In this document: positions 34,850 to 47,584 of the stretch, one piece after another
How the letters are laid out: each line of letters opens with the position of its first letter
Numbering within the stretch: the stretch's first letter is position 1
Assembly: GCA_015680685.1 (NCBI GenBank)
Contig: MNCI01014495.1
Location: forward strand, 817,794 to 881,793
DNA from: Gnetum montanum
Taxonomy: Eukaryota > Streptophyta > Gnetopsida > Gnetales > Gnetaceae
DNA: 64,000 bases
Direction of reading: 5' to 3'
Translations under genes and position numbers: made by a program
The notes under the pieces: generated by a model
What the model was told of the DNA's origin: nothing
The model's database searches: none
Seen by the model: only the letters and a program-made list of their open reading frames with translations

Positions 34850-35710
34850 TGATGAGCAATGAGGTACCCCTATGCCCAACCATATGAATCACAAAGCATT
34901 CACAAGCAATTCGGTCGAATTCCATGGACTTTATCATTTGCAGTCCACTAGTCCTTTAGGGAGTGAATCTAGCCTTAAGGTCAATCGTTGTCTTTCCAAT
35001 TACACTTATGACATTCATTGGTATCGTTACGTGTAATTGAGGCATTTGATTTTTATCATTTTGTGTTTTGTAGTTTGGTGTTTAAAATGTAGATAAAATA
35101 AATTTGATTAACTAATATAAATTAACTAATTAACTAGTATTTAACGAATCCTAACATAAGCATCTAATCTCACTTTCTGTACATGTCTTGAACCCACATA
35201 TCCATTGCTGGGTGATGAAGCGCTACGCTACTGGGCGTACGAAACAATAATGTTGCTGGGATTACCAAGCAAATATGTGTTACGCTCGAAGTAATTGTAC
35301 TTATGTGTGTAATCTATTTGGCTTAATTACTTCATTAATGTAATAACTAGGAAATATTTAATAACTAACAAAAAAAATTTAATAAATAATTAAAAACATT
35401 GAATGCATAATTGAAATAGCTAATCTATCCAAAGTGTTGTAGGGTTTATCAAAAAGCTCATCTTTATTGCTACATACACTATTGTGCTCAGGTACAACAA
35501 TGCTTAAATAACGATTTGTACACTTAATGACTCCTGCTACAGACACTCGACGACAAATTCTAACTTTCAAATGGAAAAAACTAAAAGAGCTTTGCTACAA
35601 ATACAATCTCTAATTCCCATAAATGCATCTGCAATCACATATTTATAGTTGAAAAACAACACTACATTGATAGGGCCTCGTTGATGCAACCAACTGAACA
35701 TGACTCATCA
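34850..35710 (-). repeat. 3' LTR of element C2
   Basis: An 861-bp LTR from TGATGAGCAATGAGG to ATGACTCATCA on the plus strand, followed by TACCCCTACGAC (polypurine tract complement). It aligns with 51880-52802. Confidence 0.9.
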
Positions 35711-35957
35711 TACCCCTACGACTGAATGAAAACTTTTCCTTGAGTTCATTTACAAAATTGAAAAGGTATGGGATTATTTATTGAATTTCTTCAAACAAAA
35801 CAAATTGACCTATTTGACAAAAAAATAGACTGCCCAGGTGTACGGATCCACACATTACAAAAATGGTGATGTTCAGGACATAAAATTGAACACCATGACA
35901 CAACTCTTCAAAACTAGATAACACATTCCTTAATAGTGTGAAGCTTGTTGGAGAAGA

Positions 35958-38818
35958 TTAGATGGTCCTAGGTGATGGTGGTTCCTAAGGCTCTGAGGGA
36001 CCTTCATTGGCTTCACACAAGAGTGGTGGTTGAGGTGGTTGCAGCTATCTTGCTACTACTACAACTTCAAGCAAGAGGTGAAAAGCATCCAGCAGTGCTT
36101 TCATTTTCTCCTCCTTACTTTTGGGATCATGCACTGTCCATGTAGCTTCACTAATGTGGGTTGGAACGGGCACATCCCAGGGACACGGGATTATTGGAAA
36201 TAGCTCCTTAGCGTTGACAAACTAGGTAGTTAACTATTTGCATTCAATGTCAAATGCCCTGATTATAAATTTTAGCTCCTAGTAGTCATTCATCCATCTG
36301 GCTATGTTCTCAGCAATTGATCATTGGTCTTTAAACCATGCTTTGAGAACTTCAAGTTTAGCGTTTGTAGTTTCAAGCTTCTGCTTAGCATTGTTGTAGT
36401 GCTTGAACTCTGCCTCGTATAATAGATACGAGCTAGCCACTTGTTGTTCTAACTCTAATCGCAATTGTTTGGTAGTTAGCATTACCAAGTTTGCATATTG
36501 AAGATTGCCCAACTCCATATACTCTATCATTTCTTCGATTTGCAACTCCTTCAAGTGGATCCCCATGTTGTTGTAGGCATTGATCCCATCAATGATGGGT
36601 TGCCACATTTCTCTTCCTTGTTGGAGTTGCTACAAGGCTTCATTTAGTTTCACCTTCGTCATCTAGATGTGTTTCTCATTAACTTCTTTTTGCAGGCCAA
36701 CCTGGTCACTGTAGTGATTCTTCACTTTCTCAAATTCGATGGCCTCATTCTTCCAAGTGGTGATTTCAATGGTAGACTTCTGGCGCAAGGCACACACTTC
36801 CTCTATAGATAGATTTTGGTTCTCCGCAGCTAATATCCTCAGTTTAGTGTTCACCCTGGTAAGTTGTTTCTGCTATTGATGAATGAATTCTTGAATTTGG
36901 TCCTTTTTTTGAGCATCAACATTTCATAGGTGATAGTTTTGTGTAGTTAGGGCTTCATTTTCCTAGTGCATTTGGTTCAAGTCCTTCTGAATTGCATATG
37001 TTTTAGCTTATGCTACAAAGTGGTTGAAGATGGCCGTTACTACCTCCTCCTTAGCCTTTTGGAATCTTTCTTGAAGCTATTTGAAAGCTTCATCTCTTGT
37101 TACTATTGGGCTAAGAATTGTAGGATCCACAAGTTAGGCACGAAGTTCGACAACCTCTGTGGCCAAGCATTGATTTCTTTCTTAGGCTGTTTCAAGTTGC
37201 CCGTCCAGGATAATGCATTTGCCCCTTGTATTAAGTAGCTTTGACTAGGTTGTAGTGATGTCTTTCAGAAGATCAAAGATTCCTAGAGTTGGTTGCTCAG
37301 TTCCCACCAATTGTTCCTGCAACTTTTCATGCTGATATGTGTCTAACTTTTTGTTGACTATTTCTGCAAATGTCTACACATCTCGAAGTGCAGATATGTT
37401 TGGTATAGACATTGTGGGTGCATTCAATGCTTCAACTACATGGTCAACCACCACTTCAGCTGTTGTTTCCTATTCTTGGTGCTGCATCACCAAGATAGTT
37501 GCCTCCTTTCCTTCCTCCAACCACACCAAGAAAGTTGTAGCACTTCCAGAGATTTCTAAGAATAAATGATGTTGCGATAATGACATTGTCACCTCTTGAG
37601 CGTTAAGATTTGATCTCGTAGGTAGCTACGTTCGTTAGCCAGAGAAGATTGGACCATCCCTCTCCATATGACTAATTATTTGAGCCACCTCATTAAGGTG
37701 ACTCATCGCTACTTGATGCACAGATGGATCTACCCCACTCATTCCTACTCGTTGCTCTTGTTCACTCAAGAGCTATTCTCAGATTTTGTGCAAACGCTCA
37801 ATGGCTGCATAGGCCTTTGGTGTTTTTTCCTAAGTGGCTGATGGTGACAGCCGCTCCTCTTCTTGGGTTATCATTATCATTTTATCTTTCATGGTCTTTA
37901 ACCATGAGGCCAAAGGAGCATGCCTGAGGGTATCATTGGAATAGAAAATAATACCTGCCCTTTTGCAAAGTTTCCTAATGAGACATGGAAAGGGCAAGGT
38001 CTTCCTTCCACATTCATTTTCCTTGAAATGCTTCTTGATCTCTAAGTAGATCAACTATGGAAGATTGATGAAAAATTTCTTGCTTAGAGTGGCACATGCT
38101 CATGCGAACAAGGTAGTCACCTTACTTGGTCTCACCATTGGATTGAGGTGATAAGCCACAATCTTGAAGTAAATTTGCTCTACTAGTGTGAGCGCACCAT
38201 ACTCCTTACAGTTAACCCCATAGCATTACTGGGTCCACTCTCTCTTGGCCTTAGGATTGCCTTTTGTGGATAGTTCTACCAGTTGTGTTCCAGTGTTAGG
38301 CAACCCAAGTGCCTGTGCAATAGCTTTTGCCAAGTAGGACACTTGAATGTCCTTGATTTTGATAATGGACCCCGGCCTTCGACTACTTCAGAGAGATATG
38401 TATCTTCCATGTACCATTCCCCTCTAGATGTGATTACTAGCCACATGGGAGAGGCTTGTAGTTGTGTCTTGACATCTTCTAGAGCTTTCTCCAAAAATGG
38501 CCTGAAGTTGATCTCTTGAAGAATGGATCGTTGAACTTCTTGATACTTGATGATATCAAGACAAGCTTTAGTCAAATTGACCTCAAGTTTTGGCGCAGGT
38601 CTAAGCACTTTTCCTCTTTGGGATTTTTCTGTTGACACTTCTTCTTCTAGAATCTATCAGACAAATTCCACTTTGGGCTCCTCACAAAAAGGTCTTGCTA
38701 CATGGGTTGCTTCTGGTAATTCTTGGCTTTGTTCTTATTGGCCCCTTCTAGCTCTAGGTTGCTTCTCCCGTGGTTGCGAGGGTTCTCCTTCTTGTGGGTG
38801 TTTCTATTTTGGCACCAT
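35958..38818 (-). pseudogene. ORF3 of element C2 (longest copy)
   Basis: A post-pol ORF of about 950 codons. The ATG at 38818 opens MVPK; a Pro/Glu/Arg-rich start follows. Then come LEVNLTKACLDIIKYQEVQR, SILQEINFRPFLEKALEDVK and WLVITSRGEWYMEDTYL (38276-38638), an ALGLPNTGTQLVELSTKGN block, and LIYLEIKKHFKENE, LPFPCLIRKLCKRAGIIFYS (37830-38054). The last block resembles, from memory, the 'putative plant transposon protein' domain found in plant retroelement ORFs. Long Glu/Lys/Leu-rich stretches at 36321-36854 are probably coiled coil. Near the C-terminus is CPWDVPVPTHISEATWTVHD. It stops at 35958-35960. No signal peptide or membrane helix was seen. The stops are mostly Gln-to-TAG/TAA type. 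Confidence 0.75.
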
Positions 38819-40860
38819 CTGTAATCACAATAAGACCATGGATTAGCAATCATTATATAACCTTAAAGTAATTAGGATACCTTTACCTCTTAAGGATAGT
38901 TACACTTTGGCTAAATTATGATTATGGCTAATTTAATTACTCCAATTATTATTCATTTATGTATTATCATTAATAAACCATCCCAGAGGTTGTTAAAAGG
39001 GTTAATCTTTGAAAAAATTGATGTTTCTATGTTATTAAGGTTATTAACCCTTTGGGGAGTTTGAAAAATTTTCAAAAATTTTCATCGAAAACCTTAAGGT
39101 TTGTGGTCCCCACGATAAAGATCTTGCCTCTGATAAGTGCAGGGTTGAAAAACAAAGTAATTTGGACAAACAACTGAGAAGTTATGAGCTCTAGAAGGTT
39201 TTGGGCTCTGAAAAGTTGTAAAAACTCCCTGTGTGTTATGAGAAAATGACAAAAAATTCCTAAGTTCTAGGTAGTATATATAACATGTATGCACTACATC
39301 AACAAGGCCTTGTTGATGCAGCTATTGACCATCGTTGACTACCATTGACAATGGTCAAACTTTTAAAATACAAAGAATTTTTGGATGAAATTAGGGTCAA
39401 ATGAAAGCTTAAAGGACCAAGAACAATATGAAAACATGAGAAGAGGGTGTTGAGGTTCATAAATTTGGAAAAATGGAGAAAAATTAATTTAGTGGATGAA
39501 TGAAATAAAAGGTTAAGGAGTACTGAGTGAAATACTCAATGGAATATGCAAAAGATAGGATTGTAGTAATGTCAAAGGTAAGGAGCCTTAACTGACTAGA
39601 CCAAGAGCTATGTAAGTGGGTCCTTCCAATAGTAGGCTCATGTCCTTTTTGCGCTTGCATAACCTCAACTAAAGAGTTCATGAGCCCAACACATCCAAAA
39701 ATTAAGGACTAATCAGAAAGAATCCACTCAAGAATCCAAACACATCTAACTAAGACATAGAGCATAAAATAGAACATGGCAATGAGGTGAGTTATGACAA
39801 CATTGATGGATGATAGAGAAGGTGGAGTAAAGTTCTGAATTGAGGTCATAAGAAGTCCCTTATGGAATTTATTGTTAAAATGACCTAAGAAGATCCATCC
39901 TTATTCCAGACCAAAACTAAGATTGATCCACTTACTCGAGACACAAGAGTGCTTCCACAAGACAACAACCATTTCACAAGAAGAAGAAAAGAGAAGTAGG
40001 AAGTGAGAGAGAGGGGGCCTTAGTTAGAGGGAACCTTCAAGCATAGGTGCATGTCATTTTGGTCGCATAACTAGTGCTTGTAGCCCATTTATTTATCCAA
40101 GGGGTGTGCTTTGAATTCCCATTGTTTTTTTTAATGGAAACCACACCATGCAAGGACTTATTCTTGTTGAAGGGGTGTGCTTTGAATTCCCATCATTTTT
40201 ATTGGATGGGAACCACACCATGCAATGATGTTATTTGACTTCCTATTAGTGGTTGGTATGGAACAGGAAGAAGTTCATGAAGAACACTCAAGCACTCAAA
40301 CAAGTAGAAGAGTACAAAGAGTATTTAATTCCCTTGAAGTCACACCCTTTACAAACCTTTGAATCCTTCTTAATTCCGAAACTACCAAGGTTACTAAGTA
40401 ATTAAAAGTTTCTTTAATGAAAGGGACCTCAAATTCCTAGAACAAGGAAAACCATAGAGTTCATTGGATGGGCGGATGACATGGACCCACTACTTGTTTC
40501 ATGAAAAATAAACCATGTCAAAGTCATCAAATATCAAAATTCAAAAATAGAAACTAGACATCAACAATCACAACATTAAGCACAAACCATCATTAGTAAA
40601 CAACAGTGGCACTACGTCTTGTGACAATGAAGCATTCTTTATTAGAAAAAATGAAAAAATATCACACTTGAATAAAACAAAAAAAAGTAAAATATACAGG
40701 AAAGAATCAATTAGTGAAGAAAGTTCAAAGGTACTAAAGATGGTGTAAAATTAGAAAAATTTAAAAAATCAAGAATTTGTAAAATCCAAAAACATGAAAT
40801 ACAAAAAGGTAGAAAAATTCAGAAGCCAAATGGATTGTCAACACGGATGGACATCTCCCC
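38819..40860 (-). other. Spacer between pol and ORF3 in element C2
   Basis: Non-coding. It carries the family hairpin twice (40103-40147 and 40174-40219) because of a local 71-bp tandem duplication. The rest aligns with the C1 spacer (for example the TTGGACACTTAT-poor, A+T-rich stretch near 38990-39080 with 29215-29300). Confidence 0.6.
40099..40231. repeat. 71-bp tandem duplication containing the family hairpin
   Basis: AAGGGGTGTGCTTTGAATTC begins at 40099 and again at 40170. Both copies run through AACCACACCATGCAA. C1 has only one copy. Confidence 0.8.
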
Positions 40861-42245
40861 CATGATTGAATTGGAAGGAGGAGATCTAAAAAATAGAACG
40901 TGGTTGTCCATCTGTTGAGGTGATAGTTACACTAGCTTGTCTTAGTTCAAGGAAAGGCTTTACTTGTTGGATGTTGACCAAACTACTTTTTATTTGGGCA
41001 TTTAGGCTTGTAGATCAACATGGCCCCAAAGGGAAAGGTTTAATCAAATTATATAAGGTCCCTTCCACAATGTAGATATGGTGTGTAATACTTGATCTAC
41101 AAATGGCAAAGGAAAGTGATCTTTAAATGTTGCCATATTCAACAACTTGAAGTCGATGCAGACCTGCCATTTGCCATCCTTCTTTGGTATAATTACAAGC
41201 AGGCTAACCCACTTATTATTCACGATGGGATAAATGAACCTTGCCTTGAGGAGTTTCTCTATTTCCTCCTTGATGATTTGCTTCAATTTGGGGTTTAGCT
41301 ACCTCTGCAGTTGCCTTCTAGGCTTCATGGCTGGGTCAGTGTAGATGCGATGCTAGCATATCCTTGGATCGATTCTTGTTAGCTTAGGATATGATCAAGC
41401 AAACATTGTTGACCACTTATTAACCACCTTCAACAAATTTTCTTTTTGTTTAGGAGTAAGTTTGGCATTAATTATGACTGGTTTACCATTCTTTAAAAAT
41501 GCATACTCCATTCCAACTGGTAAAATTTTTAACTCTAAGGGCTCCTACTTGAAGTGATCAAGGATTTCTAGCTCTTCCCAACATGTATCATCATCTTCTG
41601 TAGAGAGTTGGGAATGAACTTGTCCAATTTTGTCCATGCCTTCAACATATGCACAAGTTAGCCTCTTAGTTGGTTCCATGCATATTGTGTTTCTATCTAA
41701 GTTAGCTATCAGCCATTGGGTGCCCTCCTTCTTTGTGGCTGCTGCATACAGACACCTTTGAATATTGATCTCTTGTGCACACCAATTACGTGCTTTAGTG
41801 TATGTACTCTTGATTAACCAAATATTTGCACGCAATTGCACTCGTTATCACTGTATGTGATGCATGGAATATGCTTCTTCTTAATCTTGCCTAATTAATT
41901 TTCCTTAGATATATCTAGAGATAGGTTCCTTATGCCCATTTGTGCATCTACCATGCTTAACTAAGTCCTTCCCATAATGATGGGAAAGTCACTTTTGCAG
42001 TTGTCCACTTTGATCACTAGAAAATCAACAAGATAGGACCACCAACAAACTATGGTCACAATGTCCTCTACTAATCCCAAAGGGACGGTAATTGACTGAT
42101 TTGCTAATTCTAGACAAATGTTACTCTTCTTGAGAGGTGCTAGGTTCCAGGCCTTGTACATGTCATGAGAGATGAGATTAGCTCTAGAACTAGAGTCAAG
42201 AAGAGCTTTGCATGGCTCCTGTCTAGTGATCAGTAAGTAATGAGT
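40861..42245 (-). pseudogene. Protease, RT start and integrase end of element C2 (internal deletion)
   Basis: The protease at 41880-42240 reads CKALLDSSSRANLISHDMY, AWNLAPLKKSNICLELA, PLGLVEDIVTIVCWWSYL and SDFPIIMGRT; its active-site Gly is Ser. The linker at 41545-41700 has MEPTKRLTCAYVEGMDKI. RT begins IIKEEIEKLLKARFIYPIVN and KKDGKWQVCIDFKLLNMATF and breaks off after DQVLHTIS at about 41070. The frame then continues directly with WKGPYII, the C-terminal part of integrase. The rest of RT, RNase H and the integrase core are missing. Confidence 0.85.
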
Positions 42246-42399
42246 GGACTTCTTGGGTCAGATCTTTTTGTAGGAAGATTGCCAGCCTTGATCTAGTTAA
42301 AAATAGCATGAGTTAGCATCACAGTGTAGATCCTAGGTAGCACTTGGTTTGAAGGGCACTCGAAGGTATTTGATGCAAAGGATGAGGATGCTGGAGATG

Positions 42400-44063
42400 C
42401 AAGATGATAAGCCAAACTAGATTGTGAGGGTTGAAGAGGACTGCTAGATCAGAAGAAAGGTCTTTTACTTGATCAATTTTTTGGACCACTTGGCTGAAAA
42501 ACTAGTTGTGAGTGCATAGCCCTCATAGCATTTCATTGTTGTAGCTGTGGAGGAATCTCACCCTGCATGGATGGAGTAGGAGGTAACTAGGTTGAAGGTG
42601 GAGGTTGTATGTGTAAAGGGATGTGGAGGATGATATGGATATGGATATGGATTTTTTCCTCAAGAAGATGATGAATGTGTTCAGTGGTACTCTGGAGGAT
42701 AATAGTGATGCTGGAATGATGTATGACTTGCAGAACTTCTAGGGGAGATGGTTTGCTGAACATAGCACCCATATGGATCTGGTTGCCTATAAGGGTACTG
42801 CTGCCTTGGTGGTGGCATTCCCCACAATTGTGGTTGATACCACTATTGGTATTATTTGTACAATTGTGGAGGAGTTTCACTTGGGTAGTAAGCTTGTTGC
42901 TGTTGGTGGAACTGTGTGGATTGCCTTGAGGATAAGGTAATCATCTTAGAGCTTGCCTACGTGCTAGGCAAGGATTCAATGCATACACTCCAAACTCTTG
43001 TACATGGGACACCATAGGGCAACATCCCTTTGGATGTTCATATTGACAAATGTCACATTTAGTTTCATCATCAAAGTTAGATTCCATAACTTCCTCTACT
43101 GCAGTAGCTTTGCCCTTGCCTCTTAGTAGGCATGTTTAGCTTCTTTTCACCTCCTACAATTATGATCACTATTTTTCTCTTTGGATTCTTCAGCAATCTT
43201 CAAAGTGATTTAAAATTTTTTGTCCAAAAAGTTCCATAACTTATCAACCTTGCTAAAGTCTTTTTGTTGACCGCTTCATCAAGTGGTGATTCCTCCTCAT
43301 CACAAAATCGGACCTCTTATTTTCTAATGGAAGGGTCCCTATTATATTGTTTAACACTTTCCCTTTTTCATAGCTCCCCTTCTTCTTTTTCTACCTACTC
43401 AATTAGCCTTTAGATCTTATGAGCTCTTAGTTCAAATAATCTTCCTTGGGCATACACCCCAAGAGTTCTTCTTGTTTATGCTTTGAGCCCATCTATGATG
43501 TGGTGAAGTTGTTCCTTCTAAGAATAACCATGGCCAAGGCATTGGTGTAAGAGTGAATAGTATTGGTCCATGGCTACATCTAAGGGTTTATGTGCTCCTT
43601 GTTTCCAGCCTTGGATTTTCCTTCTTAGATTAGACACTCTGGAGTATGTCTAATATTTATCATTAAATAGCTCTAACATGGTACTTCATCTGTGAATAGA
43701 TTCCAGTTGTAAGGACTGGTACCAGCTTTTAGCTTCTTTGATGAGTGTCCTTGGGAAAAGCTTAAGTTTATGCAACTTATTTTCTATGTTCTGCAAGGCA
43801 TAGGCATCATGAAAAGATTGTAGATGTGTTTATAGATCAGAATTGTATCCCCCCTCAAATCTTGGGATATTGTTCATGTCTAGGCACTTAATTTGACTAT
43901 CTTTCATATGCCTAGTTGGAATTTTTACTACCTCTACAATGTTGAGCATACTTCAAGTTGCTAATAGAGGTTCATCATCATCACTGCGTCAATGATGCCA
44001 ATGATGGTTTCAGCCACCCCTTCATTTTTGATGGCCTTCATGGTCATTGTTATCTCATTAATC
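42400..44063 (-). pseudogene. gag of element C2, C-terminal part
   Basis: On the minus strand this runs from D's insertion site through the Retrotrans_gag core (about 43430-43930, matching D 45990-46440) to a knuckle-like CDICQYEHPKGCCP (about 43020-43065), with all three Cys and the His present. A Pro/Tyr/Gln-rich tail follows (42587-42880). Stops and frameshifts throughout. Confidence 0.78.
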
Positions 44064-44068
44064 ACCTT

Positions 44069-44870
44069 TGATGAGACAAGATATCACATAGGCCACGATA
44101 TTGCATCGTTCCCTGCAATATCGTGTACACGATATTGTAGCCCACCGCCAGCTCTATAAATAAGAGGTGGCTCTCCCTTGTTTCTCCATCTAGATCTAGA
44201 CCCTTAGCGAAACTCTAGCAGTTTTACCTCCTAGAGATAGAATAATTTCCATGTGCCCGCAGTAGGAGTCCCAAAGTGAACGAGTCTTTATTCGAGCAAA
44301 TATTGTACCTAAGCACACATTTGTGTATGGAAATAAAGATGAACTTTTGGATAAACCTTGCAGTGCATGGACTAAGCTAAATAAAACTTTAATTAATGTT
44401 AAATGGTTAAATGCTTTATTAGTTAATTAATCTTTCTCAACCTTCAACACTCCTAGTTAAGTGCATTCAGTACGACCGCTTCGCGCACGTGCGTTATGCT
44501 TGGTAATCCCAGTAACGAATAGCGTTTGGTGATCCCAGAAGGTTGCATTGTCTCAGGGTGTGAACGACAAGTGGGACAGATACTGATGCTAGGCATTAGA
44601 ACTTAGTTAGTTAAAGTTAGTTACTTAGTCTCTTCACCCTTTCCCTCATTATCATAGGAGATAAAAGATAAAAGACATAAAAATCACATACCTCAGACTT
44701 ACTTAACCATACAACTGTGACAAATACAAGTAAGCTTGGGAAGACAATGAATGATTAACCTTAAGTGTTCCATAAGGCGTGTAGGCAGTTAGTCTACAGA
44801 GTTCGACTAGATTGCTCGTGTAACGCTCGTATTCGTATGGTTGAGTGTAGGGGTACCTCGCCACTCATCA
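44069..44870 (+). repeat. 5' LTR of element D
   Basis: An 802-bp LTR from TGATGAGACAAG to CCACTCATCA. TATA box TATAAATAA at 44155-44163. U3 contains a perfect 12-bp inverted repeat (44094-44105 with 44114-44125) missing from the 3' LTR. Confidence 0.92.
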
Positions 44871-44871
44871 T

Positions 44872-44889
44872 TGACGCCGTTGTCGGGGA
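44872..44889 (+). other. Primer-binding site of element D
   Basis: TGACGCCGTTGTCGGGGA begins one base after the LTR. It differs at two positions from TGGCGCCGTTGCCGGGGA, the complement of the plant tRNA-Asp 3' end. Confidence 0.8.
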
Positions 44890-45014
44890 CTAAGTTGTTT
44901 GTGCGCTAAGTAGAACATAGAAATCATCCACATCGTTAGGAAGCTTAAACGAACCCTTAGGGTTAATCAGAAGAAAATTTAAACAACGGTCAATAGCACA
45001 CTGACAAGATACTA

Positions 45015-47400
45015 ATGTCTTCTTCTTCTCATAAAAACACTTCACCACCTAGGGATCACACAAGAGATAGTCAGTGATCTAACACACGTAACCAAGAACC
45101 GCCAGTTCCTCAACAGTATCGGGTGGTATATACTCATCACGATGAGTATATACCAAATTTTACTTTTATCCTCCACTAGGATGAACAACTGCATTAGTGA
45201 GACTTGCAAGGTAACATAGTGTTACCCCCAGATCGGGCAGTCCCCAACATGCTCCTTCGTGCTCTTGCACAGATAGGCATGACATAGCTATACGCTGAAT
45301 ACGTTGCAGAAGATTATGACACAAGGGATTACCATTCCACAGCAGCACAACGTTTAAGGGACTCGAGGTAGGAGACCTACCATACATCGTTGAAGGGTAA
45401 GGGGCCCCATAACGGTTCACCCGTCAAAAGCGAAATCAAGGGTGGTGAACCTATTTCAATAGGTTTTCTACAAAATGATGTTTCCCCTCCTCATGATGGT
45501 GAGGAGGTAGGGTATCAGAACCTACACTCTACGATTCACAACCCTGGTTCTGATTCCCATGAACACCAAGTGTTCAATGAGGGAACACAAACATATGATA
45601 AAGGCAGGAAGTCTGATCGTCATCACGATCAGGGCTGTAGCCACCGAAGAGAAGGTAGGAAGCATCATCATGGCAATGGTTCCCCTTCCTCTTCCCCTTC
45701 ATCGCATCATTCACCCTCTCCTTCCACATTAGGATGCAGTCACCAAGAGCCCAACTGTGAAGATAAGGGTAAGGATAAGCAAAATGAGAAACCTCGACGA
45801 GAGAGTCGAGAGCAAGGACGAGGGCATTCTAGGGAATCACAACATGGAAGAAGGGAAAGTAGGGAACCACGTAGACATCATAGACGTCATGAGAGAGATG
45901 ATCATGAAGAACCCATACTTGCAACCCGGAGTATGTTAGACATTACGAAGGTAGTTAGAATAGCTACAAGGCACCAAAAAGATAGTCATATCAAGAAACT
46001 GGACATGAATAATATCCCACAATTTGAAGGGGGATACAACGCTGATCCGTAGAACCACTTATAGGCATTTCACGATGCTTGTGCCTTGCAGAATATTGAA
46101 AATGAGTGGCAAAAGTTAAAGTTGTTCCCAAGGATACTCATAAAGGAAGCGAAAAGCTGGTACCGGTCCTTAGAACCGGAAACCATTAGGAGGTGGAGTA
46201 CGATCCTAGAATTTTTTAACGATAAATACCAAACGTACTCCAGAGTGTCCAACTTGTGTAAGCAGATCCAAGGATGGAAGCAGGGTAATCACGAACCCTT
46301 GGATGCTACCATGGGCTGATATTATGCATTGCTACATCATTGCCTGGGCCATGGTTATGCACAACGGGATCAACTATGCCACCTCGTAGATAGGCTAAGA
46401 CAAGAGACTAGGAGAACCCTTGGAACATATGCCCAAGGGAGAAACTTAGATCCCATGAAGTTCATAGATTTTTGGAGCAAGTAGCTAAGGAAGTAGGTGA
46501 GCTATGGAAAAGAGAAAGCGCAGAAGAGTACAACCGTGATCCTTCCCTCCGAAAGAGGGGAGTGAGATTTTGTGAGGAGGAGGATGAGTCACCACTCGAA
46601 GAGTTGGTGAATAGAAAAACCTTGCCGCTTCAGAAATTAACAACGGAAGTGTCAGCTAAGGTAGATTAGATGTAGGACTCCTTAGATAGTAGATTTGAAA
46701 CTATCCTGAAAATCATAGAGGAGTCTAAGGAGCGAAGTAGTGACCATGATAAGAAAAAGAAGAGGGATTTGGATCATGCACGTAACAAAGGTAAGGGTAA
46801 AATGACTATCACTGAAGAGGTTGTGGATTCGAATATAGATAATGACGGTGGATGTGAGATATGCCAATATGACCATCCTAAGGGATGTTGCCCAATAATC
46901 TTACATCTACAAGAGTCTAGGGTGTATGCACTCAACCCAAGACTTAACAACCGACAGGCACCCCATCGGTTACCTTATCCCCAAGGTAACTCAAGGCAGT
47001 TCCACTAACCCTTGACGTATTATCCAAGTGGAACTCTGCCACAACCTATCGAGCAACACCAGTAGTGGAAATACCCATGATCATGGGGGATGCCACCACC
47101 TAGGCAACAATACCCTTACCGGCAACCGGATCCATATGGCTACTACGTGCAGCAGCCAATCTCTCCACATGACTCTGTTGGCCGTGTGACACCACCATGT
47201 CACTACCAAGCTTGGGAGTATTATAGGACTCCTTCTTCTACGGGAGACACACCACATGCATACCATCTTCCAAATCCATCCACCACTCTCGCACCAATAG
47301 TTCCACTTCCACCTGCTCCAACGATGCAAGGGAAACTCCCCACTCAACCACAGCAACGCAATGCTACGAGAGCCATGTACCTCTAACCCGCTACTAGTTC
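45015..47400 (+). pseudogene. gag of element D
   Basis: The ATG at 45015 opens MSSSSHKNTSPPRD. It continues with VVYTHHDEYIPNFTFIL, a long basic, Ser/His/Arg-rich linker (open 45390-46052), then the Retrotrans_gag core: LDMNNIPQFEGGYNADP, QNIENEWQKLKLFPRILIKE and FFNDKYQTYSRVSNL (45990-46260). After a frameshift near 46465, EVGELWKRESAEEYNRDPSL and FCEEEDESPLEELV follow. The knuckle-like CEICQYDHPKGCCP lies at 46853-46894 (Cys-X2-Cys-X3-His-X3-Cys). A Pro/Tyr/Gln-rich tail runs from 47090. In-frame stops fall mainly where sisters have Gln or Arg (for example HL-stop-AFHD against HLQAFHD). Confidence 0.87.
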
Positions 47401-47584
47401 TGACAACTGCATGAAGAGAAGACCTTTCTTTAGAACCAAAAGCCTAAACAAGCTCTCACAACCACAAGAGGTTGAGTCTATAACCACTCCTCCATCAAGA
47501 AAGGCTTCATATCTCCCTTCAAACCAACAACAGAGCTCAACGCATACGGTTATGTTAACACATACCATCACTAACTGAATAAAG

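Noticed and set aside
35958-38818. ORF3 as a true envelope gene
   Set aside because: No signal peptide, cleavage site or membrane helix can be seen; only its position is env-like.
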